Position numbers and translations under genes: made by a program. Below the pieces are notes generated by a model. That model worked only from the letters and a program-made list of their open reading frames with translations, searched no databases and was not told where the DNA came from. From positions 248,001 to 312,000 of the forward strand of contig JASFXZ010000028.1 of assembly GCA_032209605.1 (NCBI GenBank): a stretch of 64,000 nt of DNA. The letters run 5' to 3'. The stretch's first letter is position 1; every line of letters begins with the position of its first letter. This document shows positions 27,201-36,300 of the stretch, one piece after another. The DNA is from Mactromeris polynyma. Its lineage: Eukaryota; Mollusca; Bivalvia; Venerida; Mactridae.

Positions 27201-30200
27201 ATTTTAACAACAAAACTGGACAGTGTTTTAATTTTTAGACTTGCTGCTATTAGAGGTATGGCAACTTAAAAGTTTTAATATCATAAAATGTCTATGCTGA
27301 TAAATAGCATGGGTTAAGACAGCTACCCTGTAAGCTCAGTCAGTAGAGCATGACACTAGTGTTTAGGGGGTCATGGGTTTGAGCACCACATTGGTCGCAC
27401 ATTTTCCCCTTGATCTTCTTCATACAGCACCAATATTGGGTAGACATTAATTCTCCCCTATTGAACGTACGCACGCATTGAACGTACAATGAATAATTCA
27501 TTAGGCGGGCGTTAACATTAATTGTAGCGTACTGTATTATATTTTCATAAACTTTATCGAAATAGATCTATATAATGTTCAATATTCAACGTCAACATAT
27601 ACATGAGATTATAAACGAACACCAGACACATTTTTTCTTTGCGTTCAATGATTTCGTTCATTGGTTACAACCTATAATTCTCCCCTATTGAATGTACGCA
27701 TGCATTGAACGTACAATGGATAACTCATTCGATGGGCGTTAACATTAATTGCATCGTATTGTAAGACTGCATTTTATTCTTTCGATCATACATGCAAGTG
27801 ACTAGGAATGAGGATAATATGTAAAGTAGTATATATTATATATATATTGTATACATGTAAAAAATGATAAAGTGAATTACATTCTTTTGAAACCGGAACT
27901 CGTGCATGGTATATAAGCCACGCCATCCAGCCCATGCAGTCTTTCCAATTTGGAACTCGTGGTGATAACATCGCAAATTAAAATCATGCCAGGCAGAGGA
28001 CTGGGACGAAAGAGAAAGACCGCGGGTACAGTGGCCGAGAACAAGACGCTCGGAGGACGATATGGGTGAGAATAACTTACCAATTATTGTTTTTGGCCAA
28101 TTTTTGAGACAGGCTGATTATATTCCCGTCCCAGAGCGAGGGAGTGGTCCACCAGAGGAACAGAATCACCTTCATTTGAAGGGGTTCCTAGTACCGAAAC
28201 CCAAGGCAACACGCCGCTAAATCTTACATCCGGGGATTTTAGTTTTCGGGACACGATAAATCCCGTCCGGTCCGTTCCCCGGACTACGACGTATCGGTAC
28301 ATGTATATCCCATCCGCACTAAAACGCCAAATTAGCAGCGGGGAATATGTAAATTTGTCATTAATGTTGAAAGGGGTGTCTGAACTACGGGAGGCCTACA
28401 GGGGTCAAACAATTTGCAATGTCTGAGGGCCAACTTGTGTTGAGACCCAAAGAAAGTAAGGAGACCATAAACACTATTTAAAAATGGACGGATGCATTTA
28501 TAATTTATGCATCAGAATATTTAACCAGTCATGTAGACAAAGTTTATGAGTTGCTACACTACATTAATACAATTAGAGATTGTGCCAATCGACAGGGCTT
28601 TGCCTGGATCACGTATGATCTTGGGCTATAATCAACAATTATTTGTGGTGTAGATGCATGAACCAGACATGATTTCTGTCTAATGGGCCCCAAAATGGGG
28701 GTAGGGAAAACCAATCAATACAATCGAGCATTAAGACATGTCGTACTTGATTTTAATTAGCAAAGTCTACCGCATTAGTACTCAGAAGTCAGGGGGCGGA
28801 GAGAGCCTATTCGCTGGTCAGTGCATGGATTCTCCCTACCTCCCCCCTCGCAAAAAGAAAGAGAAGGGTTGGGGCAGCCGGTGCGCAGTACATGATTTAC
28901 CTGTCTCTCTGAGTACTAAGGAGACGTATTTTCCCTTAAATGGTATTTTAATAATATGAAGAATAGCCAAACAACTTTCGTAGGAAAAATAACCAGGGTG
29001 GCGATAAGTTAAAGATTAGGAATTTTCGGGGAAAAAATGCTAAAGAAGCATTTTCTAGTGGCGGAAAAATTCTCAATGGGGACAGTCATGCATGTTTTCT
29101 CTAAATGTAGGTCTATAATGATACAAAATTCATTCAATTAGTTGGACTTTGGGTCGCTGTGGATGATGGCTCATGATACTCAACACAGAGACTCAATTTC
29201 CTCTGTCTGCTCTAGATATTTTCTTTCGAATTACTCGGTTTTGTCCGTAATAAGCATTTGCTTGGCAAATCTCGAGTTGCACATAGGTCTGGTCAGGAAG
29301 TCTAGATTGGGTATGGCTACCCGTGTCATATAGGCAAGAGCATGGCTGCTCAGGGTGTTAGTAAGAGCATGACTGCTCGGTATCATTAATTGGTATGGCT
29401 ACCAGCATTGTACTAGTAAGAGCATGGCTGCTCGGCATAACTGGTCCTTTGGTCTAAAGGGTATAGCTACCCGCGTTCAACTCATATTTGTGTGAGCAGG
29501 GCTGCTCAATAGGTTTGTAAGAGCATGGCTGCTCAATATGTCTAATGGGTATGGCTACCCGCATTGTACTAGTAAGAGCATGGCTGCTCAATATGTCTAA
29601 TGGGTATGGCTACCCGCATTGTACTAGTAAATGGGTATGGCTACCTGCATTGTACTAGTAAGAGCATGGCTGCTCAATATGTCTAATGGGTATGGCTACC
29701 CGCATTGTACTAGTAAATGGGTATGGCTACCCGCATTGTACTAGTAAGAGCATGGCTGCTCAATATGTCTAATGGGTATGGCTACCCACATTGTATTAGT
29801 AAATGGGTATGGCTACCCGCATTGTACTAGTAAGAGCATGGCTGCTCGATATGTTTAATGGGAATGTATGTATAAGAACACAGTTGCTCGTGAGGTCAAT
29901 GAAGCATGGCTGCTCAGTAAGCAGGTGATACAGCTGTCAGGCAGGGCAGCACTTAAAGGCTTCACATCTGACCACTCCTAGTAAAAACTAAATACACATG
30001 CATGCCTGTCCCCTCAGGGAACCAGACTCACTTTGGCATTATCCTTAGGAGTCGATCACGTCACGGCCATTATTTCCCAATATTTAAATATAGTCATTAT
30101 TTGTACGATATTCTCCCCTTGTTCATAACTATATGTATAGAGGAATAAATAGTTGTTATGCAGAGTCATTGTTGTTATGTGATGAAAGTTTTACTAAAAT

Positions 30201-32206
30201 AATGATTTTGCACCATCAATTTAAACTCATACACAGTAAATAAGGGCGATAAAGTATTATAATAATTATTGTGCGCATTTAATATAGATAAAGATAGTTC
30301 CTTGCTTGAATGCAAAGCGAAAAGTCTTTTGAATAATGATTCAGATACCGCATATGATATATAGAGGATCTTACATGAGTGCTTATTTGATATTGTTTTT
30401 ATGAAACGAGTCGACTGAATATGACGCGAGGTTCTGTCGAGCGTCATATTCGTTTCAGTCGACGAGTTTCATAAAAACAATATCAAATAAGCACGAATGT
30501 AAGATTATATTTATCACATAACACCATAAATAGATTGTTTTCAATCTTTAAATAGACTTTAAATAGTTCTGTGATTCGGCTATTTATGTAACTAGTTACA
30601 TATGATATTTATGTCACTGCTTTATGCCACTCCTGGAGTGCAAGTTATGTGATAAATTAAAATATTTAATTCATGTAAATTTATGAATGTTTAACCCATA
30701 TTCAAAAAGTGTCATGAGAAATCATTTAAGATCTCTTATATATCAAATGTATTGTATAGTATATCATAATATTATATAATCTTAAAATGAATATCACGCA
30801 TTGAACATTCGCCCACTTAGCTGCCAATGAGTATCATGTATGGAACTTACATTCAAAGAGTTATACGCAATGTCAGACACTCAGTGGGCGTACATTCAAT
30901 ACGTATTACTCATATATAACTACTTGAGTGTACGTCCAATATGGAATACTCATATATAATTATATAACAGATTACATTTGGATGTATGTTCAATAGGTGC
31001 AACTCATAGATAACTTCTAGGGTGCACGTTCAATACGTGATACTCATAGACAACTACTTGAGTGTACGTCCAATATGGAATACTCATACATAATTATATA
31101 ACAGATTACATTTGGATGTATGTTCAATAGGTGCAACTCATAGATAACTTCTAGGGTGCACGTTCAATACGTGATACTCATATATAACAGCTTGGGTCTA
31201 CGTTCAATCTGGATACTCATATATAACAATTTGGGTCTACGTTCAATACGTGATACTCATATATAACAACTTGGGTCTACGTTCAATACGTGATACTCAT
31301 ATATAACAACTTGGGTCTACGTTCAATACGTGATACTCATATATAACAACTTGGGTCTGCGTTCAATACGTGATACTCATATATAACAACTTGGGTTTAC
31401 GTTCAATACCTGATACTCATATATAACAACTAGATTCTACGTTCAATACGTGATACTCATATATAACAACTTGGGTCTACGTTCAATACGTGATACTCAT
31501 ATATAACAACTTGGGTCTACGTTCAATACGTGATACTCATATATAACAACTTGGGTCTACGTTCAATACGTGATACTCATATATAACAACTTGGGTCTGC
31601 GTTCAATACGTGATACTCGTATATAACAACTTGGGTCTACGTTCAATACGTGATACTCGTATATAACAACTTGGGTGTACGTTCAATACTTGATACTCAT
31701 ATATAACAATTTGGGTGTACGTTCAATATGTGATACTCGTATATAACAACTTGGGTCTACGTTCAATAAGTGATACTCATTTATAACAATTTGGGTGTAT
31801 GTTCAATATGTGATACTCGTATATAACAACTTGGGTCTACGTTCAATACGTGATACCCAATATATATTGCACTTTGAATATTCTTTAAAAGGTTTATCCT
31901 AGGTACAAACCAATGATGAAAAAATATAACTGGAAACAGATATTCTTAAGATGTTCGTTCGATTCCACACTTTCCTTTTCAAGTTATGCATCTATCCGAA
32001 AATATAATAGACGGATTACCAGCACACTTAAGAGCACCTCAGCTAGGAGTTAAGCTTACCTTGTCATTTAACTGGAAGTTATTTTTCGAAGACCAAGCAA
32101 TAAATTCATTCAGTCTATGTGTGTTACTTTGTTCAGTCGATCGTTTGCCAGTAGTAAATGCAACACAACCGTAATCGGCAGCATTTCTCTTCATGGGAGC
32201 AGCCAT
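18227..32206 (-). CDS. SETD6: SETD6-like SET-domain lysine methyltransferase
   Basis: Exons on the minus strand: 32060-32206, 26509-26653, 25716-25863, 24531-24659, 23706-23943, 23148-23246, 22353-22445, 18935-19015 and 18427-18514; a tentative last exon is 18227-18315 (TAA at 18227-18229). All joins keep frame; total 418 residues against 473 in human SETD6. Seen in order: FIAWSSKNN near the start, [10 protein letters not shown] (start of SET), [14 protein letters not shown], an acidic insert [22 protein letters not shown] (cofactor-binding Asn-His) and VFNTYGE (catalytic Tyr region), then the substrate-binding-like helices. SETD6 in vertebrates monomethylates RelA and H2A.Z; the substrate here is inferred only. 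The last exon does not match the known C-terminus. The ATG at 32206 (aacaagATGG) is preferred over one eleven codons upstream. Confidence 0.9.
19365..19855. repeat. Subterminal repeats, left side of the Harbinger element
   Basis: Many degenerate copies of cgta(c/g)t and atccgta-type words in both orientations fill the space between the left terminal repeat and the transposase. A matching zone fills 21210-21560 on the right. Subterminal motif arrays are possible transposase-binding sites; that is inference. Confidence 0.65.
19961..21182 (+). pseudogene. Harbinger transposase (DDE nuclease), broken
   Basis: The frame starts with ATG at 19961, shifts near 20090, again near 20280, and once more near 20750; a TGA at 20879-20881 interrupts the last part. 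Recognisable blocks: a helical N-terminus, [23 protein letters not shown] (first catalytic Asp), [10 protein letters not shown] (second Asp) and [17 protein letters not shown] (catalytic Glu). These are the DDE triad blocks of the HARBI1/PIF family. The rest reads well, so the breaks are few and recent. Confidence 0.9.
21210..21560. repeat. Subterminal repeats, right side of the Harbinger element
   Basis: The counterpart of the left zone: ccgtact, ccgtagc and tccgt words recur every 10-20 bases up to the right terminal repeat. Confidence 0.65.
22031..22235 (+). mobile_element. tRNA-derived SINE, family A, degenerate
   Basis: An A-box-like head (tggtagaatggtagagtgc) and B-box-like gtgttcgattcgc precede a body with cttcacaatccctgatcaaa, gtactggttagtaacc and ggaagcagtcatc. 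The same body text occurs at 39343-39547, 41640-41842 and 50200-50415. Located in SETD6 intron 7. Confidence 0.7.
25085..25264. mobile_element. Tc1/mariner-type MITE, 180 bp
   Basis: Ends CAGTTGAACCTC and its imperfect inverse are flanked by TA on both sides (25083-25084, 25265-25266). The interior matches the copy at 60977-61143, sharing gaagatacacttggacctga-type text. It lies in SETD6 intron 3. Confidence 0.8.
25420..25701 (+). mobile_element. tRNA-derived SINE, family B, with 13-bp target duplication
   Basis: The head has a tRNA-like A box (ttggccgagtggttgatgc), an anticodon-like stem-loop and a B box (aggttcgaatcc), followed by a unique body and an AT-rich tail with aataaataaac. It is flanked by the direct repeat TTCATACAACATA at 25407-25419 and 25702-25714. 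The right copy covers most of the splice donor of SETD6 exon 3. A stub of a related head occurs at 35852-35880. Confidence 0.88.
26130..26345. repeat. Dispersed repeat shared with 56575-56745
   Basis: Both stretches share gattcatgatgcaaatt, cccctatcaaaaggac, cgccatac and aaaaaaatggctgg in the same order. Type unknown. Located in SETD6 intron 2. Confidence 0.65.
26733..27043. mobile_element. Foldback MITE, about 310 bp
   Basis: Long inverted ends of about 65-75 bp carry staggered copies of taccgaataatacc on the left and ggtattattcggta on the right, beginning GGGGT. The middle is unique AT-rich DNA. It lies in SETD6 intron 1 next to exon 2. Confidence 0.8.
27325..27440 (+). repeat. tRNA-like SINE head
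   Basis: A D-arm-like gctcagtcagtagagcat and B-box-like catgggtttgagcac occur at tRNA spacing. The downstream body is short and does not match the other SINEs here. Confidence 0.45.
27450..27763. repeat. Pair of about 87-bp direct repeats
   Basis: Copies at 27450-27536 and 27677-27763 start attctcccctattgaa and share cattgaacgtacaatg and gggcgttaacattaattg. They contain the inverse of gtacgttcaat, the core word of the 40-bp array at 30880-31858. Confidence 0.75.
27910..27916 (+). promoter_or_regulatory. TATA box candidate, antisense in SETD6 intron 1
   Basis: TATATAA followed about 70 bases later by an ATG at 27986. Transcription start would be near 27940. Sequence evidence only. Confidence 0.35.
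27986..28065 (+). CDS. Possible first exon of an unknown small gene
   Basis: An ATG opens a 26-codon frame beginning [16 protein letters not shown], basic and Arg/Lys-rich, then reaches a GT donor (tatgg|gtgag) at 28066; without splicing a TGA follows at once. A TATA box lies upstream. I could not find the next exon and do not recognise the peptide. It may equally be part of a mobile element. Confidence 0.25.
28300..29300. other. Intronic stretch without a recognised feature
   Basis: Part of SETD6 intron 1, with G- and C-rich patches near 28690-28870. Frames on both strands around 28084-28302 are open for about 70 codons but match nothing I know. Confidence 0.4.
29309..29914. repeat. Tandem array of two alternating stem-loops
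   Basis: About 20 short inverted repeats in 600 bp. Type A is GAGCA-tggc-TGCTC (10 copies), type B is GGGTA-tggc-TACCC (10 copies). In the regular part they alternate with fixed spacers: aatatgtctaat from A to B, gcattgtactagtaa from B to A (55-bp period), with extra B-B steps of 31 bp. Substitutions fall in loops or keep pairing. Confidence 0.92.
30370..30503. repeat. Large near-perfect palindrome, arms about 58 bp
   Basis: The left arm (gtgcttatttgatattgttt and onward to gacgc) is repeated inverted on the right with small clustered differences and a 4-base indel; the centre is about 13 bases. It could be a foldback element. Confidence 0.88.
30509..30657. mobile_element. Short MITE with 14-bp perfect terminal inverted repeats
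   Basis: Ends are ATTTATCACATAAC and its exact inverse, 149 bp apart overall. No clear target duplication. It starts six bases after the palindrome. Confidence 0.65.
30880..31858. repeat. 40-bp satellite array
   Basis: From about 31170 the unit gttcaatacgtgatactcat plus atataacaacttgggtctac repeats about 17 times with few changes. Before that (30880-31170) are diverged copies, including a duplicated block of about 126 bp. Each good unit carries TACGTG. The array ends about 200 bases from SETD6 exon 1. Confidence 0.93.
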
Positions 32207-33374
32207 CTTGTTATTCGGATGACTTCGGCTATAATCCACAGAACGAATTTTATCACAACTCTTGACAGGTAGGTTATTATTGCCAATTTACGTATTTCAT
32301 ATTGAATGACAACTATTGTTTTTTATTCATATTGCAAAATTTGTATTTCAGTTATTGTATGCAATAATAGTTTATCTAAATGGATTATGCAGATTGCGTT
32401 AATTTAAGTAACTTTGTCAAAGTGTCGTGGCCTTGACACCTCTAACAAATGATACAAAGTAAAAAATGTTGGAAATCAATAATATCCGCACGTCTACCTT
32501 GTGCACACATTGAACAATTTGTATTACAAGGATGAAAAACGCAAGCTTGACATGGTGAAAACCTAGTCCTATAAATACGACCCTACGTAACTTATTTCAC
32601 ATTTTGACATTGTCCGGTTATGTAGGCAAAGTGAAAGTAAAATGTAAAATAACAACATAATGAATTTTTGTAGTTAAATGGGCATTTACACGTATAATAT
32701 TTTGGACTAGGTGAAAACCCATGTTGCATATTTGTAGTTCTAACATACATCTGTTTTTAATTTTCTTCCACTTATTAATGCCAAAGGGGGTCGGCACAGT
32801 AAAGAAAACACTATATCGAGGGTTCAGCGCAAGACTATCCTAAGGCCAAAACAAATAATATCTGTGTTTAGGGTAACGGTCTCAAAAATGCTAGGTAGGG
32901 TAGGGACAAAGTTTTTTTTTTTTTTTTTTTTTTTTTTCAAAAACAATTAAAAATCGAAAAAAAAATCTCCAGGGTCGTAAAAAACTCTAGGGTCGGGATT
33001 TTTCGACAGGTAGGGTCGGGTTACCCTAAACACAGATATTTTTTTTTTAAGCCAAACTCCTGCGTATTTATAATGGAATTAGTATAGTCTTGCACTGAAC
33101 CCTCGATATAGAAGTGGATTTTTTACTGTGCCCGACCCCCTTTGATTGATGCTGGGGAACTTCCCTATACTGCCTGTGGTATTTAATTTTTTACTCGCTG
33201 ATTTTTATGGCTCACGCTCAGATGTCCATTGTCTCGAAATGTGTGACAGTATTCATATATAGATAGATAAAAAGTTTGACTTTTAAGGTAACCGAATATT
33301 TAGACATTTAGCACTTGTTGTTTCACAGAGTTCAGCTGTATCTTGTTTTTCCAGGTTGTAAGATATAAGTTGAT
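32207..33374. promoter_or_regulatory. Head-to-head promoter region, SETD6 / FN3K-type kinase
   Basis: The two start codons face away from each other across 1,168 bases. A splice acceptor (tttttccag) ends at 33353, 22 bases before the kinase ATG, so the kinase has an upstream untranslated exon; a donor at 32268|32269 (gacag|gtaggt) is a candidate end for it. That would put both 5' ends within about 100 bases. No TATA box is seen. Confidence 0.5.
32782..33144. mobile_element. hAT-like MITE with a second MITE nested inside
   Basis: Inverted ends CAAAGGGGGTCGG / CCGACCCCCTTTG with long matching arms (cgagggttcagcgcaagact and inverse). Flanks ATTAATGC and ATTGATGC are an 8-bp direct repeat with one mismatch, as in hAT elements. 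Inside, 32842-33053 carries its own inverted ends (ggccaaaacaaataatatct and near-inverse) of the family seen at 56861-56991, around a 26-T run. Confidence 0.78.
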
Positions 33375-36300
33375 ATGAGTAAATCATTGGAAGCAGTTGT
33401 GAAAGAAGAGCTTGGCTTATCAGTGCTGAAAGGTACTGGTCAAGGTGGAGGTGGTTGTATAAGCCAGGGTTCCGTGTATGACACTGATAAATATGGCAAA
33501 GTTTACATCAAAGTCAACTCTAAATCTGGGGTAAACTTTTTTCACCTTTCCATCGAAATTTGCTCAAGAAGCGGATCAGTATGAAATTTTATCAATATCT
33601 GCTGGTTGTACCATTGAACATCAGATGGTTTAATTGTTGTTTGGTCTTTACAAAGCTGATAGCGGTTGCTGTACAAAATGTAATAGAGCTTACTTTTACC
33701 AGACATAAACAATATTTCATTTTAACTTTGAAATACAAAAAATTACCAGAGCGAAAATTTTCAGATACATGTACTTGTAATTGTTGGATGGTCTGTTGCA
33801 TACACAGTTTGAGACAACATTGGTCTGAATTTTAGTGGAGCAGTAAAAGAGATAAAATGCTTTAGAATGAAGCTTCTTGCAATGTTACAAAACATGTATA
33901 GGATGGATGATATTTGTCGGTATAATTTATACACATTTTTTGGAGTCCATGGGGGTATGATAAATATGCTTACAATAACACCAAAAACATACACTAAATA
34001 CCTTATTGCAGTTTTAGCCATTTTATTTTTTTGATTTTTCAAAAAAAGTATAGGTCACCGCCTATAGGAATCTACACCCCTGACTGGTCTTAATTATTTT
34101 CAGGCACGTACGATGTTTGAAGGGGAATATGCCAGCTTGCAAGCACTCGGAAAACCTAACATTGTCCAAGTTCCAAAACCAATTAAGGTATAATTATCTT
34201 TGCATTGTCAACATTTGTCATCAATGGTGGATGCCTGTATTCGCTCACATTTCTCTGTGCATCGTTATTAATTGGGTTACTTGACTAGCAAAATTTAGAC
34301 TTGTAATGAATTATTAATGCACTGTTTCATTGGCTTTGTTGTGAAGATGGCATTGGAAATTTAACCGCTGACACAATGTGTTATATCGCCTTGTTCCAGT
34401 TTAAGTTTTTCTTTGACTTCAATTGAAGAGTATCGATTTGTTACACACAACTTCATTGGTCAACACATAATTCATTAATTTTCATGAAGAATATAACCTT
34501 AAACTGTCAATTCTCTCTTATTGAACATTGTAGATATAATGAAATGGTAACATGAGTTTGATGATGTACTTTTAACATTTAAGATATCAAACATGCACTA
34601 CAAAATTTGTATTTATTCTACTCACCCTGGCATCTGCATCACACCTTAAGGTTAAAATTTTACGAGCAAGTTATTGTCTATGCCATTATTTTTAGCATCC
34701 ACTGCATGTATTTAATTCAAATTTCCTAGTCGTCAACCTATTAAAATAACTAAGTTAGATAACTCTTGCATAAATATATTAAAAGTTATAACCCTTGTTT
34801 ACCTTGGAAATTTTGCTTAAAGTTTTGTGTGCATGTACGATCAAAGCTGTAGTGCAGTAACAACTACATACATTGGTTTTAAACTTCATGTACGGCTTCC
34901 AAGTCAATAAACCTACTAAAATAACTAAGTTAGATAACTCTTGCTTGAATATATTAAAGGTTACGATCCTTGTTCGACTTTGAAGTTTTGGTTAATATTT
35001 TGTGTGCAAGTACCATCAAGGCCATAGCATAGTAACCACTGCATGTATTGGATTGAAACAGCACATACGGCTGCCCAGCCATATACAAGTTAAGACTATA
35101 TACTCCGAATTGGAAACTATTATATATCGATGATAATGCTATATAATGTGATAAGACCATTGTCACAGGCTCTATCAAACAGTCCAGCATACTGTCTTAC
35201 AGACAACTCTTGTTACGATAAAATGTGGCTTACCTCAGTGGAATCACTTAGGGTGATGAATGCAGTATTGTCAATTCATTTGTATCTTTAATACTGATTA
35301 TGGATGTTTTTTTCTGTAAGGTAGTAGATCAACCTGGGGGAGGTGCAGCGTTAGTGATGGAGTATCTAGAAATTTCTGGTGGATTGAGAAAATACTCGGC
35401 ACAGCTTGGTGAACAACTTGCAAGGTTACTGATCTATCATCTATTTATCCTTATCCACACTGCATATCAAAACTCAGTAGAAGTACTTTACAAATATTGA
35501 TAATGATTTAATGTTCACATTAAAGGTAGATAGTGGAATTTGTTTGAAAAAATATCTAAGTCATAAATATGTGAAAATAGGTAGTAATTGCCTTCGTATA
35601 TATGCAATGTACAACACTGTATTGTCACTTTTCTTTCATTTTTCCCAAAACCACAAATACAAGAGTCCGATACGGATATTTTCTATCCTGACCTAAGCGC
35701 TGAGTTAAGCGCTGGCATAGGAAATACCAGTATCAGACTTGTGTTACCGGAAACGTTGCAATGCAATGTTTGTAGTGTATGTCTGTATGAAGGATGGCCT
35801 TGAGATTTCAAAACTTAAAACTTATTTCCATGAGTTGTGAAGCCAGTTCTAACTCCCTTGGCCGAGTGGTTATCCATGTATGGAAATATTGGCCGGGCTT
35901 GAGTTTGTTTGGCTTTTGCATGCTGGATGTGTTATTTTAGTGCCAGCAAATCTTATATGAAAAAAAATCTAAAACAATACACAGTAAAACACCAACCCAA
36001 ACGAATACCTGTGAGTTGAGGGTAGTGGCAACATTTTTTTGTTCAGGGTGGCCTTATCTATAGATTGCACACTTTCAGATATGTATGTTATTGTATATTC
36101 CATAGGCAGTCTTTAATAAGGTATAACAGTTTTCTGCCTATTGGCGGATTTCCACATTTTTGACACCCGCCCACATCATTTTTGAAATTGATGTTAATCC
36201 AATGAGATAGTTTGGCATGAAGGGGGGGGGGAGTAACCACTTGATGGCCATATGTCAGTGACACAGCAGGAAATTCAGCAGAGATTTTTACTGTTTTGTA

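Noticed and set aside
29309..31858. CRISPR-like array
   Set aside because: Spacers are themselves repeated, the host is a eukaryote and there are no cas genes; these are tandem repeats.
29309..31858. Hammerhead-ribozyme satellite
   Set aside because: I looked for the conserved core words (CTGATGA and GAAA around a stem) in both arrays and did not find them.
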